A stretch of 64,000 nucleotides of DNA from Anthoceros angustus (lineage: Eukaryota > Streptophyta > Anthocerotopsida > Anthocerotales > Anthocerotaceae): contig VJWM01000025.1 of NCBI GenBank assembly GCA_010909165.1, positions 62,001-126,000 on the forward strand. The letters run 5' to 3'. A program made the translations under genes and the position numbers. This document shows positions 11,152-20,072 of the stretch, piece after piece. Below the pieces are notes generated by a model. That model was not told where the DNA came from and ran no database searches. It worked only from the letters and a program-made list of their open reading frames with translations. The first letter of the stretch is position 1, and each line of letters opens with the position of its first letter.

Positions 11152-11564
11152 TATTTACAAATGAGCTATGAGAGCGGATGGCTTACCACGTCCCATCCTA
11201 ATCGCATCTGGAGCTCAATGGTGAGTCACTTATCCTTAAGCGCATGGGCGGCGTTCCTCGGTTACTAAGCGCTTCTTCTTGATTCGAGGATGGCGTGAAT
11301 CTCCGTAATAGAAGCGCGATCCACAGGCGGCACTCCCATCCCGCGAGCTGCCATCGTTGGTCAGTTGTGAAATCGCCCCATCTGTTCACAGGTTGCAGGC
11401 GATTGGCGTTGCACGCCCGTCTCCTTTGTCTTCTCCGCTGCTCCCTCACGTACTGATGCAGGAGAAACACCGCGATGACGAAGGAGCACAACGCCAGACA
11501 CTGTGTGATGGACCCTGCCATAGCTGTTTTCTACGCTTCGCGCTGCTAACAGTATGCTCCGTTT

Positions 11565-11573
11565 AAGGGGGCG
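11565..11573 (+). other. Copia polypurine tract
   Basis: AAGGGGGCG immediately precedes the TGTTAGG start of the 3' LTR. This is the normal place for the plus-strand primer. Confidence 0.7.
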
Positions 11574-11783
11574 TGTTAGGATACATGACCCTTTACGTTA
11601 GGGTTATGTATGTAATAAACGTACCTACTGTTAGTTGCCTAGTAGGTAGGTTATAGTGAAGAGACATGACTCTTGGATATTCTGTATTAAACACCACGTT
11701 GTTCTTCAATTGATTATCTTTGCTTTTGGCAATTCTGTGTGTGTTCATGTCTTAGCACACACATGCCTTATGTAATTTTAACA
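11574..11783 (+). repeat. Copia 3' LTR, unit B
   Basis: The sequence begins TGTTAGGATACATGACCC and ends TAACA, giving the TG...CA ends of an LTR, with TGTATGTAATAAA inside. The length of about 210 bp is short but possible for copia. It repeats the unit A LTR at 9170-9362. The 5' LTR lies outside the window, so ends are judged from these two copies. Confidence 0.75.
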
Positions 11784-11959
11784 ACAGACGTACCACTCCA
11801 TGTCATGACAGCTGTCGCGCGGTGGCTGCATAGCTCTCATGACAAGGTGCCATGTGCAAGGGTGATTATGGTGAAACCATACTCACAACCCTGATTAAGA
11901 TAAGCCGTGTCACTCAGTTAAAACAACAGCCACCATGCCCCCACGCCAAAGGAGGCGGT

Positions 11960-12880
11960 CACGGTGTCCTCGCGGGATGGCACTCTATAAAACCTACGAT
12001 AGAACCTTCGAAACATGCTATCGCGTAATTGAGGCTCAGAAGGTCGCTCATGTTCCGTGTGGCCCATGGCCAACAAGGCCGCCACTCGCCTGTCTTCGGG
12101 ATCAAAATACTCGTCTACTTGTGCCTTCCCACCGCTTCTCTTTAGCTCGATGTCGAGCCATCAATTCCTCTTCTTCATCAATGTCGAGCTCCGTCTTGAC
12201 CCTGGCAAGACCTGGTCCATTCAATCCATTCACATAGTATTGTTTCTCAACACACTGGGCACGCAAGAAATCACCAACATTGTTATTCAGCAAGTACCAG
12301 CATTCTGAGGTGGGTTCATCCCATTCCAGAATCCCTGTCCATAGACATGTAAACAGTCGATAGAAGGCTCTGGGGTATCCAATGGCATATCGCCCTGCCT
12401 TCTCTCGATGCAAGTGACTGAGCCACACCTTGAGACTGCGTAAATCGGCAGGTTTCTCTTGTTGCTTGTAAACCAAAAATCCTTCCTGAGGCCAATGGTC
12501 GAAGACCTGATGCATGAATAGGTGATGCTCCAGTTTTCGAAACGCCCCTTCACAGTAACTGGTTCAGACAAATGTCTGCCTGTTCATGCCCCGCCCTGCA
12601 AGCTCAAACAAATCCTTGTGATCATATGGGAAGTTCTCGATGTTACAAGTCTCATGGTGAGACTCCACATATAGCATAAACGCTTGTAGCTCCAAGAATG
12701 TCTCTGGCCTCTCTGGTTTCCCTGGATTATACTTCCGGACCAAGGGCACCTGCCATTTGTCCTCCCAAGAACGTTCAGGAAATTGAGGAACACTATGCTG
12801 CAATCTTCGAAAGCAGGTTTTGTAGGTATAATCTGCCTCTGGGTCTATAATAAGGCAACTGTCCTTACGAAGATATGCTG
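11960..12880 (-). pseudogene. Unknown gypsy-associated ORF, tandem copy B (longer)
   Basis: Reading leftward from 12880, minus-strand frames join into roughly 300 aa: IDPEADYTYKTCFRRLQ, FPERSWEDKWQVPLVRKYNP, ETFLELQAFMLYVESHHET, HHLFMHQVFDHWPQEGFLVY, ADLRSLKVWLSHLHREKAG, then WDEPTSECWYLLNNN, GLARVKTELDIDEEEELMA and an acidic tail. At least two frameshifts interrupt it (near 12550 and 12110). It is rich in aromatic residues, with an acidic patch near the C-terminus. I recognise no family. It lies downstream of integrase and PHD on the same strand, so it may be a third ORF of the gypsy-like element or a host gene picked up by it. Confidence 0.5.
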
Positions 12881-12959
12881 GTCACTGCCCGCACGTAGCC
12901 CCAATCCTATCGAACCAGCTCACAATAGCAAGAATGCCCCCTTTGTGCAGCCCGTGACG

Positions 12960-13524
12960 CCTTGAATGAGGCACTCTCCCTTGGCAACTGCAAGGCAAAC
13001 GAAACAGGCTGTGTTGCGATGAACAACAGCAGTGTCTTCAATGCACTATAGCGTCCCAACACGTGTTCACCTGATGGCAAACCCCCACGATGTCACCGTC
13101 AGCTAAGCCCTTACTGCCTGGGCTTCACAACATACAGCAGACTTGAAAACCTCACATAACAAACGCGGATGATGCCGCTGCCTGGCTTCGGAAGCATGGC
13201 AATTTTACCAACCGATGCTTGCGCGCTTCCACCCCCTCCCGTCCTGACCGCTAGCTTGCTATTCCTCCGCAGGATCGGAGAGTATGTCTCGTTACTCGCT
13301 CCAACAGCCCGTCCATCATGCAACTCTCGGACGCTGTAGCTTGAGTCATGACCGACCGCCGTCGGTGCCTCTTTGATTCCACGACCTCTTCGTCACTCTA
13401 TTGTGCTTACCCCTGCACCATCTGACCACACCCAATACTGCCCGAAACCTCACTTCAGATAAAGAACCTGGTCCCTCCGAAATTCTCACACTCTCCTTCA
13501 CACCACCCGCTTGAGTTACCCTTC
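12960..13524. other. Interval without recognised gene between PHD and the unknown ORF
   Basis: Short minus-strand frames (13111-13323, 13346-13528) have no motif I can name. It may be a decayed linker or untranslated sequence of the gypsy-like element. Confidence 0.5.
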
Positions 13525-13809
13525 TCACTCCCTACGTTCACGTTTGTTGCCGGACAACGGCGGACTTATGTCGGTAACCCTAATTCGTGGTGGCGGGGCA
13601 CACTCGGACGGCTGGGTGCCGCCCCCATCTCGCGAATTCAACATCTGTGGAAGGCATTGGTGGCAGAACCAATCTCCATCTGGGATCTCTTTAAGCGGCG
13701 GACGCAAACAAAAGATGTGATACCCACCGTTGCATTGGTCACAAAGGAGCATGTTTCGGGATCGTGATGTGGCCACAAAAGCCGCAAGGCGGTCAATTGG
13801 TGGCTTCAC
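13525..13809 (-). pseudogene. PHD finger at the C-terminus of the gypsy-like integrase
   Basis: The frame reads [31 protein letters not shown]: Cys-x2-Cys, x4-His-x2-Cys, then 14 residues to the last Cys-x2-Cys, with the Trp two before that pair. The first zinc pair (CGFC, about 13777-13788) sits in a neighbouring frame, so a one-base shift near 13755 completes a C4HC3 PHD finger (about 13655-13788). PHD fingers commonly bind histone H3 tails, often by lysine-4 methylation state. Placed after integrase, it would be suited to steering integration to marked chromatin; that role is inference. The integrase frame ends four bases inside this one. Confidence 0.8.
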
Positions 13810-14560
13810 GCTTGTGGTTGCGTCCTTGTGTCAATTGGGTAGGTGACAAGGTGCGGATGCATGTGCTCTTTGCATCGGCGACCATCCTGTCCCTCCAACT
13901 CAATTACACCTTGCTCTCCGATACGCACCACGCGTAAGATTAAGCGGCCTGTGCTGACGTCTAAAGTGCCAGAAGGCCGATGCTGTAAATACACGAAATC
14001 ACCCACTTCAAACTTCCTCGCCTTTGGTTTCCACGAACCACCTCTTGTGAACGCATATCTAAGCTGATCCCGATGCTGTGCTATGGCTAGATTGTCCATC
14101 GCCATTGGCATCACTCGTTGAAACAACTTCGTTCTCTGTTGCAACTCTGAAAGACATGCTCCAGGATCTTGTCCCCAGTTTACCGGCTTGGAGTATGTAT
14201 CTGCTACAATGTTTGGCATCACTGCGTTTCGGCCAAACATGATGTAATATGGGCTGAAGTTGCCCAACGCCGCCTGTACGCTTATCCTGTAGCCTAACGC
14301 CACATATGGCAGCAACTCATCCCAACAACTAGGCTCAATTTCGGTGCAGTACTTGCGAAGCGAATCCTTGAAGGTCTGAACCAATCGTTCTGCTAACCCA
14401 TCAGCTTGTGGATGGTCTCGTGACGTCCGCCTGTGATCAATCAAGCTACAGTCGAGCAGCGCTTGAAACTCACCTCTGAATTCATTGCCTTGATCCGTCA
14501 ATACTTTGGCACAACTCCCATATATACTGAGAACACATTGCAGGAATGCTCAGGCAGTGT
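13806..14560 (-). pseudogene. Ty3/gypsy integrase, C-terminal half
   Basis: The 231-aa frame (14501-13806) starts inside the catalytic core: TDQGNEFRGEF holds the second Asp of the DDE triad, and SRDHPQADGLAERLVQTFKDSL holds the Glu. It continues with WDELLPYVALGYR, SPYYIMFGR and a C-terminal module (KFEVGDFVYLQHR, GRLILRVVRIGEQGVIELEG) like the GPF/Y region of gypsy integrases. The zinc-binding N-terminus and first catalytic Asp are missing. The start codon is not natural; the frame is the remnant of a polyprotein. A few core residues upstream (YGSCAKV) are readable to about 14545 in another frame. Confidence 0.92.
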
Positions 14561-14960
14561 ACTGTGAGCTTCTGACCGGAAGGAAGGCTAACTCCACACC
14601 GTTTCCATAACCGCGACCGGCTCTGGAAAAAGTCCGACACTCCCATCCTGCGATTAACATGTCCACAGGACACCTGATTGCCTCAAGCTGTCGTTTCCCC
14701 ACCAACATAATGTCTGGGGGCAATCTACTTTGACAACCCTTGATCGCTTCGATGCTTAGCAATTCAGGATACGTCCTCTGCAATCTAACGATTCTTGATC
14801 TGGCCACCGCACGCGTCTTCTCGTCCGACTCAACGCACGTGTATTTTCTCACCCGTAAGGCGCTTTTCAACACGCTTCAGTCGCGTCTGGGAGCCGCTCC
14901 ATGAGGTGAATCCGGACGTCGCTTGCCGCATACCACGCGTCACTTGTTGATCGCGGTCCG
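14560..14960 (-). pseudogene. C5-cytosine methyltransferase-like fragment in the gypsy-like polyprotein
   Basis: The main frame (14873-14550) reads ALRVRKYTCVESDEKTRAVA, then LQRTYPELLSIEAIKGCQSRLPPD, then CPVDMLIAGWECRTFSRAGRG. This matches the N-terminal half of C5-methyltransferases: a cofactor-binding segment with an acidic residue in YxxVExD, and the catalytic-loop motif where bacterial and host enzymes have a Pro-Cys-Gln and this family has Glu-Cys. The cofactor motif FxGxG that should precede ALRV is missing (frameshifts near 14870-14940), and everything after the catalytic loop, including ENV, is deleted. Homology is judged by eye. The fragment cannot be active. A second copy exists at 20920-21060. 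Confidence 0.7.
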
Positions 14961-15010
14961 ACTTACTCGGGGTGGCGATGCTGCGCCGTGACCTCGGGGA
15001 CGCCCATTGG

Positions 15011-16261
15011 CTATCTGCCATGCCTTGGGCTGTCCTTTCCGAACACGCTCTCTTGCCAATGCCAGAGACAACATAGGAGTTCTCTTGATGTACATGATTC
15101 CCCTACTTGCCGTTCGTCCGGCACTTCCTCCCTCATCAGGTCCTGGGTTTCTTCCCATACCTCGCTTCGATGTACAGTTTCTGCCATAAATGCCGTGAAC
15201 GCCATCATGGCCCCCGACTGTTCATCACGTCGACGCATGTCCAACGGTATTCTTGCCACGTGTGTGAAATCTCCTTCTTGCCATCGCGGTCTATAAAACG
15301 CTACTGAGTGCAATGGATCCACCCCCGTCGCCGGACCGTGAGTGGCATCAGCACCGAGCAACACGTCGTAATTTCTGGCATCAGACACCAAGCACCGTGC
15401 CACTTGGATGGTCTTCGTTGCACGGTTTGAGCTCAATTCGCCGGATCGCGGGTTATACCCATCACTGCTCTTTAGTCCTGCGAGGTGGTGATGCGCACGC
15501 ACGCCCACTTACTTCCATACGGTTGGCGCACTGCTGCTCCAAGCAACACCGGATCGCACCTGTGTCGACCAACACGCATTGTGGTGCGAAGCCATCAACG
15601 GTGACTTCCCGATTCTGATTGTTCACCATGGCGATGCCTCCTTTACCTCGCGCTGTTGGTTTCAAATGATCACCTTGTAAACTAACCAGTCCAGGCACCA
15701 CGCCTCCTTCCAGAGACTCCTTTCTCATCCAGGCTTGCATGACTTGCTTGAATGGTTGCGTTCTTACTCCCAGATCTCGCAGGCTCACCATGGGTGCATC
15801 CATTGCCCTTTCAAGCATGACCTCGACACTTGGTGCCTTCTTAGCCTGAGACGACACTCCTTCATCCTCCTCACTCTGCCTGAAGGACTTGGGCATCTTG
15901 ACCTGGTTTCCTTCCTCTGACTTCTTTCTTTGGATAGAATCCCCTAAGCTCGTGCCAGTCGCTGCCCTTGGGGCCATCAATGCGTATACCTCCGTGTCCG
16001 AGTCATATTCTTCGACAGGCGCACTTGGACTCTCTGTCGCGCTCATGCCGATTGCCAGCTGTTCTTGCAGCCTATGCACTTCGCTAAGCAACGCTTTCCG
16101 GGTATAACCCACCGTCGACTTAGCTTTCTCGACGACCCGCTCTCCGACGCTCTAGGTTTAAACTCGGGATGGGCCTGCCAACATGCTGCCTCCGTGTGCC
16201 CTGTCTTGGCACAGGCTCTGCACGCCTCCTTTTCCTTGGCTCCACCCAGTCGATGTCGCAC
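15011..16261 (-). pseudogene. Gypsy-like zinc knuckle and aspartic protease, tandem unit a
   Basis: Frame 16261-16043 holds a complete retroviral-type knuckle, CRACAKTGHTEAAC (Cys-x2-Cys-x4-His-x4-Cys), which binds element RNA. Frame 16112-15462 continues with a serine- and acid-rich linker (PVEEYDSDTEVYALM) and a pepsin-type protease with active-site VDTGA in GFAPQCVLVDTGA. A frameshift follows; the protease flap and C-terminal part continue as VARCLVSDARNYDVLLGADATHG. The overlaps between frames imply small deletions. The 216-aa frame is the longest intact piece of gag-protease in copy G1. Confidence 0.85.
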
Positions 16262-17632
16262 TCGTGGGCTTTGTCGGCCCCTGCCGTAGGCACTTCAGAT
16301 TGCCTTCGTGGTGGGGCTGCTTTATTGACTGCGCTCCTTAGTGGGGGAACTCCTTTGCATAGCGTTTACTGCGTTGGCTCGAGGCGTTTCTTCCTTGGGC
16401 GGTGTGTGTTCGAGGCGGTGATGTGTCCTCACCAAGTTATGTTCTTCCGATTACTGGTCACGGCATCACCTTCTTGCCATCGCGGTCTATAAAAGCGCTC
16501 TTGGTGCAATGGATCCACCCCCGTCGCCGGACCGTGAGTGGCATCAGCACCGAGCAACACGTCGTAATTTCTGGCATCAGACACCAAGCACCGTACTTCG
16601 AAAACAGTGGAGTCTTCGTTGCCTGGTTTGAGCTCAATTCGCACTGGATCGCGGGTTATACCCATCACCTGCTCTTTAGTCCCTGCGGAGGTGGTGATGC
16701 GCCCGGCTTGACTTACTTCCATACTGATTGAAGCGCTGCTGCACTGCTCCAAGCAACACCGGATCACTGTGTCGACCAACACGCATTGTGGTGCGAAGCC
16801 ATCAACGGTGACTTCCCGATTCGATTGTTCACCATGGCGATGCCTCCTTTACCTCGCTGTTGGTTTCAAATGATCACCTTGTAAACTAACGATCCGGGCT
16901 ACGCCTCCTTCGAGACTCCTTTCTCATCCAGGCTTGCATGACTTGCTTGAATGGTTGCGTTCTTACTCCCGGATCTCGCTCACCATGGGTGCATCCATTG
17001 CCCTTTCAAGCATGACCTCGACACTTGGTGCCTTCTTAGCACGAGCACTCCTTCATCCTCCTCACTCTGCACGAAGGACTTGGGCATCTTGACTGGTTTC
17101 CTTCCTCGACTTCTTTCTTGGATAGAATCCCCTAAGCTCGTGCGGTCTGCCCTTGGGGCCATCAATGCGTATACCTCGTGTCAGTCATATTCTTGACAGG
17201 CGCACTTGGACTCTGTCGCTCATGCCGATTGCCGTTCTTGCAGCCTATGCACTTCGCTAAGCAACGCTTTCGGGTATAACCCACTCTTAGCTTTCTCGAC
17301 CCGCTCTCCGGCGCTCTAGGTTTAAACTCGGGATGGGCACGCCAACATCTTGCCTCCGTGTGCCTGTCTTGGCACAGGCTCTGCCTCCTTTTCCTTGGCT
17401 CCACCGTCGATCGCACGTAGGCTTTGTCGCCCCTGCACGCGTAGGCACTTCAGATTGCCTTCGTGGTGGGGCTGCCATGCACGCTCCTTAGTGGGGGAAC
17501 TCCTTTGCATAGCGTTTGCCTGCGTTGGCTCCCGAGGCACGTTTCTTCCTTGGAACCGGTGTGTGTTCGAGGCAGGCTGATGTGTCCTCACCAAGTTATG
17601 TTCTTCCCAGTACACGCTGGTCACAGCATCAC
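15275..17632. repeat. Tandem duplication of about 1.2 kb in the gypsy-like gag-protease region
   Basis: The sequence CTTGCCATCGCGGTCTATAA occurs at about 15280 and again at about 16473, and similarity continues through both units (15275-16472 and 16473-17632). The downstream landmark CTCCTTAGTGGGGGAACTCC also recurs at about 16335 and 17484. Protease and zinc knuckle are therefore present twice. Confidence 0.85.
16429..17416 (-). pseudogene. Gypsy-like zinc knuckle and protease, tandem unit b
   Basis: This is a second copy of the knuckle-protease segment, more damaged. The knuckle reads only in pieces (ACAKTGTRRQD, CQDRHTEARCW). The protease C-terminal part is clear at 16782-16429: LVDT, GITRDPVRIELKPGNEDSTVFEVRCLVSDARNYDVLLGADATHGPA. 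It lies on the gag-proximal side of unit a. Confidence 0.8.
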
Positions 17633-18300
17633 CTTTCATGACCCTTTCAGCCATCTCGTAGGCCTGCTCTAACTCATAATCAGCACCGTGCATCATGTGA
17701 AGGAAGTTGGCAATCACTCTCCTTTGCACGGAGCGACTATGTATATTTAGGCTTCTTGCATCGTCTTCACTCGTGTGTCCTTCACGATTGCCTTAGCCTC
17801 GGATAGGCGGACTGAGGTTCATTGGGCTTGATGGCGAACTTTTGGCCGGTTCTTGGATCTTTTCTATGGAGGATACCGGAAACATCTCCCCAAACTTGGC
17901 AAACATTTCATCCACTAAATACGTGATTGCATCACCTTGCATGGAGCTCGACGCCTCTTCCTCTTCACTTCCCTTTGACGTCTTCTTAGCCCTTCTTGCC
18001 CTTGCCAAAGTCCATGCATCCTGCAAGATTTGATCCTTGCAGTCCCTGTAGCAAGTTAGCGCTTCTCATGCTAAGAAGGTGCTCATTTTCCTTAATGCCA
18101 TCTCGGGTGTGAACTCATATTTGTATTTGAGCACCATCTCATCGATTGCCCACCTGAACTTCTCTTCAAAGTCGGCAAGTGACATGCTACCATGCCGACC
18201 GGTGAACACATCGTTCTTGCTAGGCGCCGCCTCGTACTCCATTCTTGCTCCGCCACAACTTTCTTCAAATGCGATGGAGCGGATGGGACTTTGACTCCAC
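17322..18300 (-). pseudogene. Gypsy-like gag, capsid region
   Basis: Minus-strand frames joined by frameshifts read FTGRHGSMSLADFEEKFRWA (about 18210), ILQDAWTLARARRAKK, ITYLVDEMFAKFGEMFPVSS, then VIANFLHMMHGADYELEQAY and AERVMKGDAV (17729-17322). The order and spacing fit the capsid of a plant gypsy gag, and the plus-strand copy at 19390-20072 has the same order. At least three frameshifts or stops interrupt it (near 18060, 17810 and 17740). Confidence 0.75.
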
Positions 18301-18349
18301 TCGAACCGTCCTCCTAATCATGGGCGGGGTCTTTGGGCGGTGGGACTGC

Positions 18350-18639
18350 GAGCTTCTTGGATAGGTGTATTTTCGTTTGTCCAGCCAGAGCGCAAGAACA
18401 CCATCACCCTCTCACTCTTGTCCCCTGCGAGAGACTATGTATGGCATTCCATCAAAGTCGGTGTTGGTGCCTCCTTCAGTCCAATCTGCTAGCCAGGCCA
18501 GCTTGTCAATCACTTCGTCCCACAGTCTCTGCCACAGATACGCAGGTTCTAGTTCCGCCAAGGCGGCCAGATGAAGGATGGATCGACCCGCATAGAATAG
18601 CACAGAATAATCTATAGCATTCTCAGCAATTTCCACCAT
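18350..18639 (-). pseudogene. Gypsy-like element, N-terminal gag or leader ORF
   Basis: The 75-aa minus frame contains EPAYLWQRLWDEVIDKLAWLADWTEGGTN and DFDGMPYIVSRRGQ. It is repeated at 19163-19438, also minus-coded. Its conservation between the copies supports a real coding segment upstream of gag. I cannot name the domain. Confidence 0.5.
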
Positions 18640-19136
18640 TGACTTATCTTGAGTGTGTCACGGTCCTTCCGTCGGCGTTCCGCCTGGGTCATCCGCCGTT
18701 CCTTGATGCGCACAACCGCCAGGCTAAGCTCTGAAAAGGGATTGCTGATATGAAAATGTATTCTTCTCCTATTCTCAACAAAAACCCCTCACTCCCCCTT
18801 TGCCAAAGCTCGCCCACGAAAGAACCCCTTGGGATCCGTATGGCCGCTCAATCGAACAGACATCGAATCGCCTTCCCACGCGGCCTATGCCTTTTATCTC
18901 GCCGCCTTCTTGAATCCGGGCGCCGCGGTCGTGATGCCCAATTGATCGCGCCATCTGGCTCGTTCGGTGATTGGGCAATGATGCCGTGACCCCCATTAAT
19001 TTCGGTCTTCGTCAGATTGTCCTCACACAGCACACATACATCATACACGTCATACATGCATCATACATGTTATGCACGCATGCCGTGCCACACTATGCGC
19101 ATGGGTGCATACATGATCATATCAGTATGACCATCT
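18640..19136. other. Interval without recognised gene; CATACA-rich tract
   Basis: No conserved frame was recognised. Bases 19030-19090 hold irregular CATACA and CATGCATCATA short repeats. It may contain decayed LTR or leader sequence between copies G1 and G2. Confidence 0.5.
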
Positions 19137-19167
19137 ACAGACGTACCACTCCATGTCATGACAGCTG
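19137..19167 (+). repeat. 31-bp block shared with the copia-LTR flank
   Basis: The block (core CGTACCACTCCATGTCATGA) is identical to 11784-11814, directly after copia LTR unit B. The first 25 bases also recur at 9363-9387 after LTR unit A. It probably belongs to the terminal region of the gypsy-like element into which copia inserted. Confidence 0.75.
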
Positions 19168-19389
19168 CGAGCTTCCTGGACAGGAGTGCTCTTGTTTGTC
19201 TAGCCAGAATGTTGAAACACCATCATTATTCAATCTCTCCACTGCGAGAAAGTATGTACGACATTCCAACAAAGTTATTGTTGGTTGCTTCCTCAATCCT
19301 GTCTACTAGCCAAGCCAACATACCAATTACTTCAATCCACAGTCTCTGCCACAGGTAGGCGGGAGATGAAAAAGAGGATGCGACCAGCG

Positions 19390-20072
19390 CAGCACAAACT
19401 GAGGCGCTCACATACTTGATGGATGAGATGTTCATCAAGTTTGAAATGGTCCCAGTGTCTTCTATAGAGAAGATTCAAGAGCTATCAAAGTTCGTAATCA
19501 GACTCAACGAACCTCTCAGATCTGCTTACTTGAGATTGAGGCAACTAGTGAAGGACACCAGAGTCAAGACGATGCGAGAAGCCGCCCAAATCTACATAGG
19601 AGCCTTGTCAGGCAGATAGAGAAGGGTAATCGCCAACTTTCTTCACATGATGCACGGAGTGGACTACGAGCTGGAACAAGCTTACGAGATGGCTGAAAGG
19701 GTTATGAAAGGTGACGCTGTGTCCAATGCGTATTGGGAGGAGCACAACATTGTTAGGAGACATCAACATGCCTCAAGTTCACAGAGACCCCAAGGAAGAG
19801 CTTCGTATCGTGAGCAGACTCAGGTGAACACCTTGCGGAGGAGTTCACCACCAAGGGAGCGAACGGCCAATAGTGCGGTGATTGCCAAAGCAACAGTAAA
19901 ATTCCTGTGGTGTAGGGGGCCACACAAGGCATTTGAGTGCAAGCACCGAATCGGTGGAGCAAAGGAGAAGGAAGTGTGTAGAGCCTGTGGTAAGACAGGG
20001 CACACAGAGGCTGCATGTTGGCAAGCTCATCCTGAGATTCAAGCCCAAAGGGGCTGGAGAGCGGACAGCTAA
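19390..20072 (+). pseudogene. Gypsy-like gag with CCHC knuckle, copy G2
   Basis: Frame 19416-19619 holds the capsid segment VSSIEKIQELSKFVIRLNEP and LRLRQLVKDTRVKTMREAAQ; a stop at 19617 separates it from 19647-20072, which has MMHGVDYELEQAYEMAERVM, an RNA-binding basic stretch, FLWCRGPHKAFECKHR and the knuckle CRACGKTGHTEAAC. Gag packages the element RNA. This copy is less damaged than the minus-strand one. Confidence 0.85.

Larger units (their letters stand above)
7854..12614. repeat. Tandem segmental duplication of the copia 3' half plus downstream ORF (units A and B)
   Basis: Unit A (about 7854-10164) and unit B (about 10165-12614) carry the same order: copia RT palm, RNase H, 3' LTR, then a minus-strand unknown ORF. 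The motif CTTGTGATC occurs at the start of unit A (7854), at the A/B junction (about 10164) and where unit B leaves into unique sequence (about 12614). That is the pattern left by tandem duplication at microhomology. Unit A has more small deletions than unit B. Confidence 0.85.
11960..18639 (-). mobile_element. Ty3/gypsy-like element with methyltransferase-like and PHD domains (copy G1), internally deleted
   Basis: Minus-strand order is gag (18300-17300) with CCHC knuckle, protease (VDTGA), a C5-methyltransferase-like fragment, integrase, PHD finger, unknown ORF. RT, RNase H and the N-terminal integrase are absent: the methyltransferase segment ends near 14560 and integrase begins at its DQGNEF motif near 14500, which implies an internal deletion. 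A 1.2-kb segment carrying knuckle and protease is tandemly duplicated. LTRs could not be defined; a 31-bp block shared by 11784-11814 and 19137-19167 may mark a terminal region. The copy is dead as an autonomous element. Confidence 0.75.
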
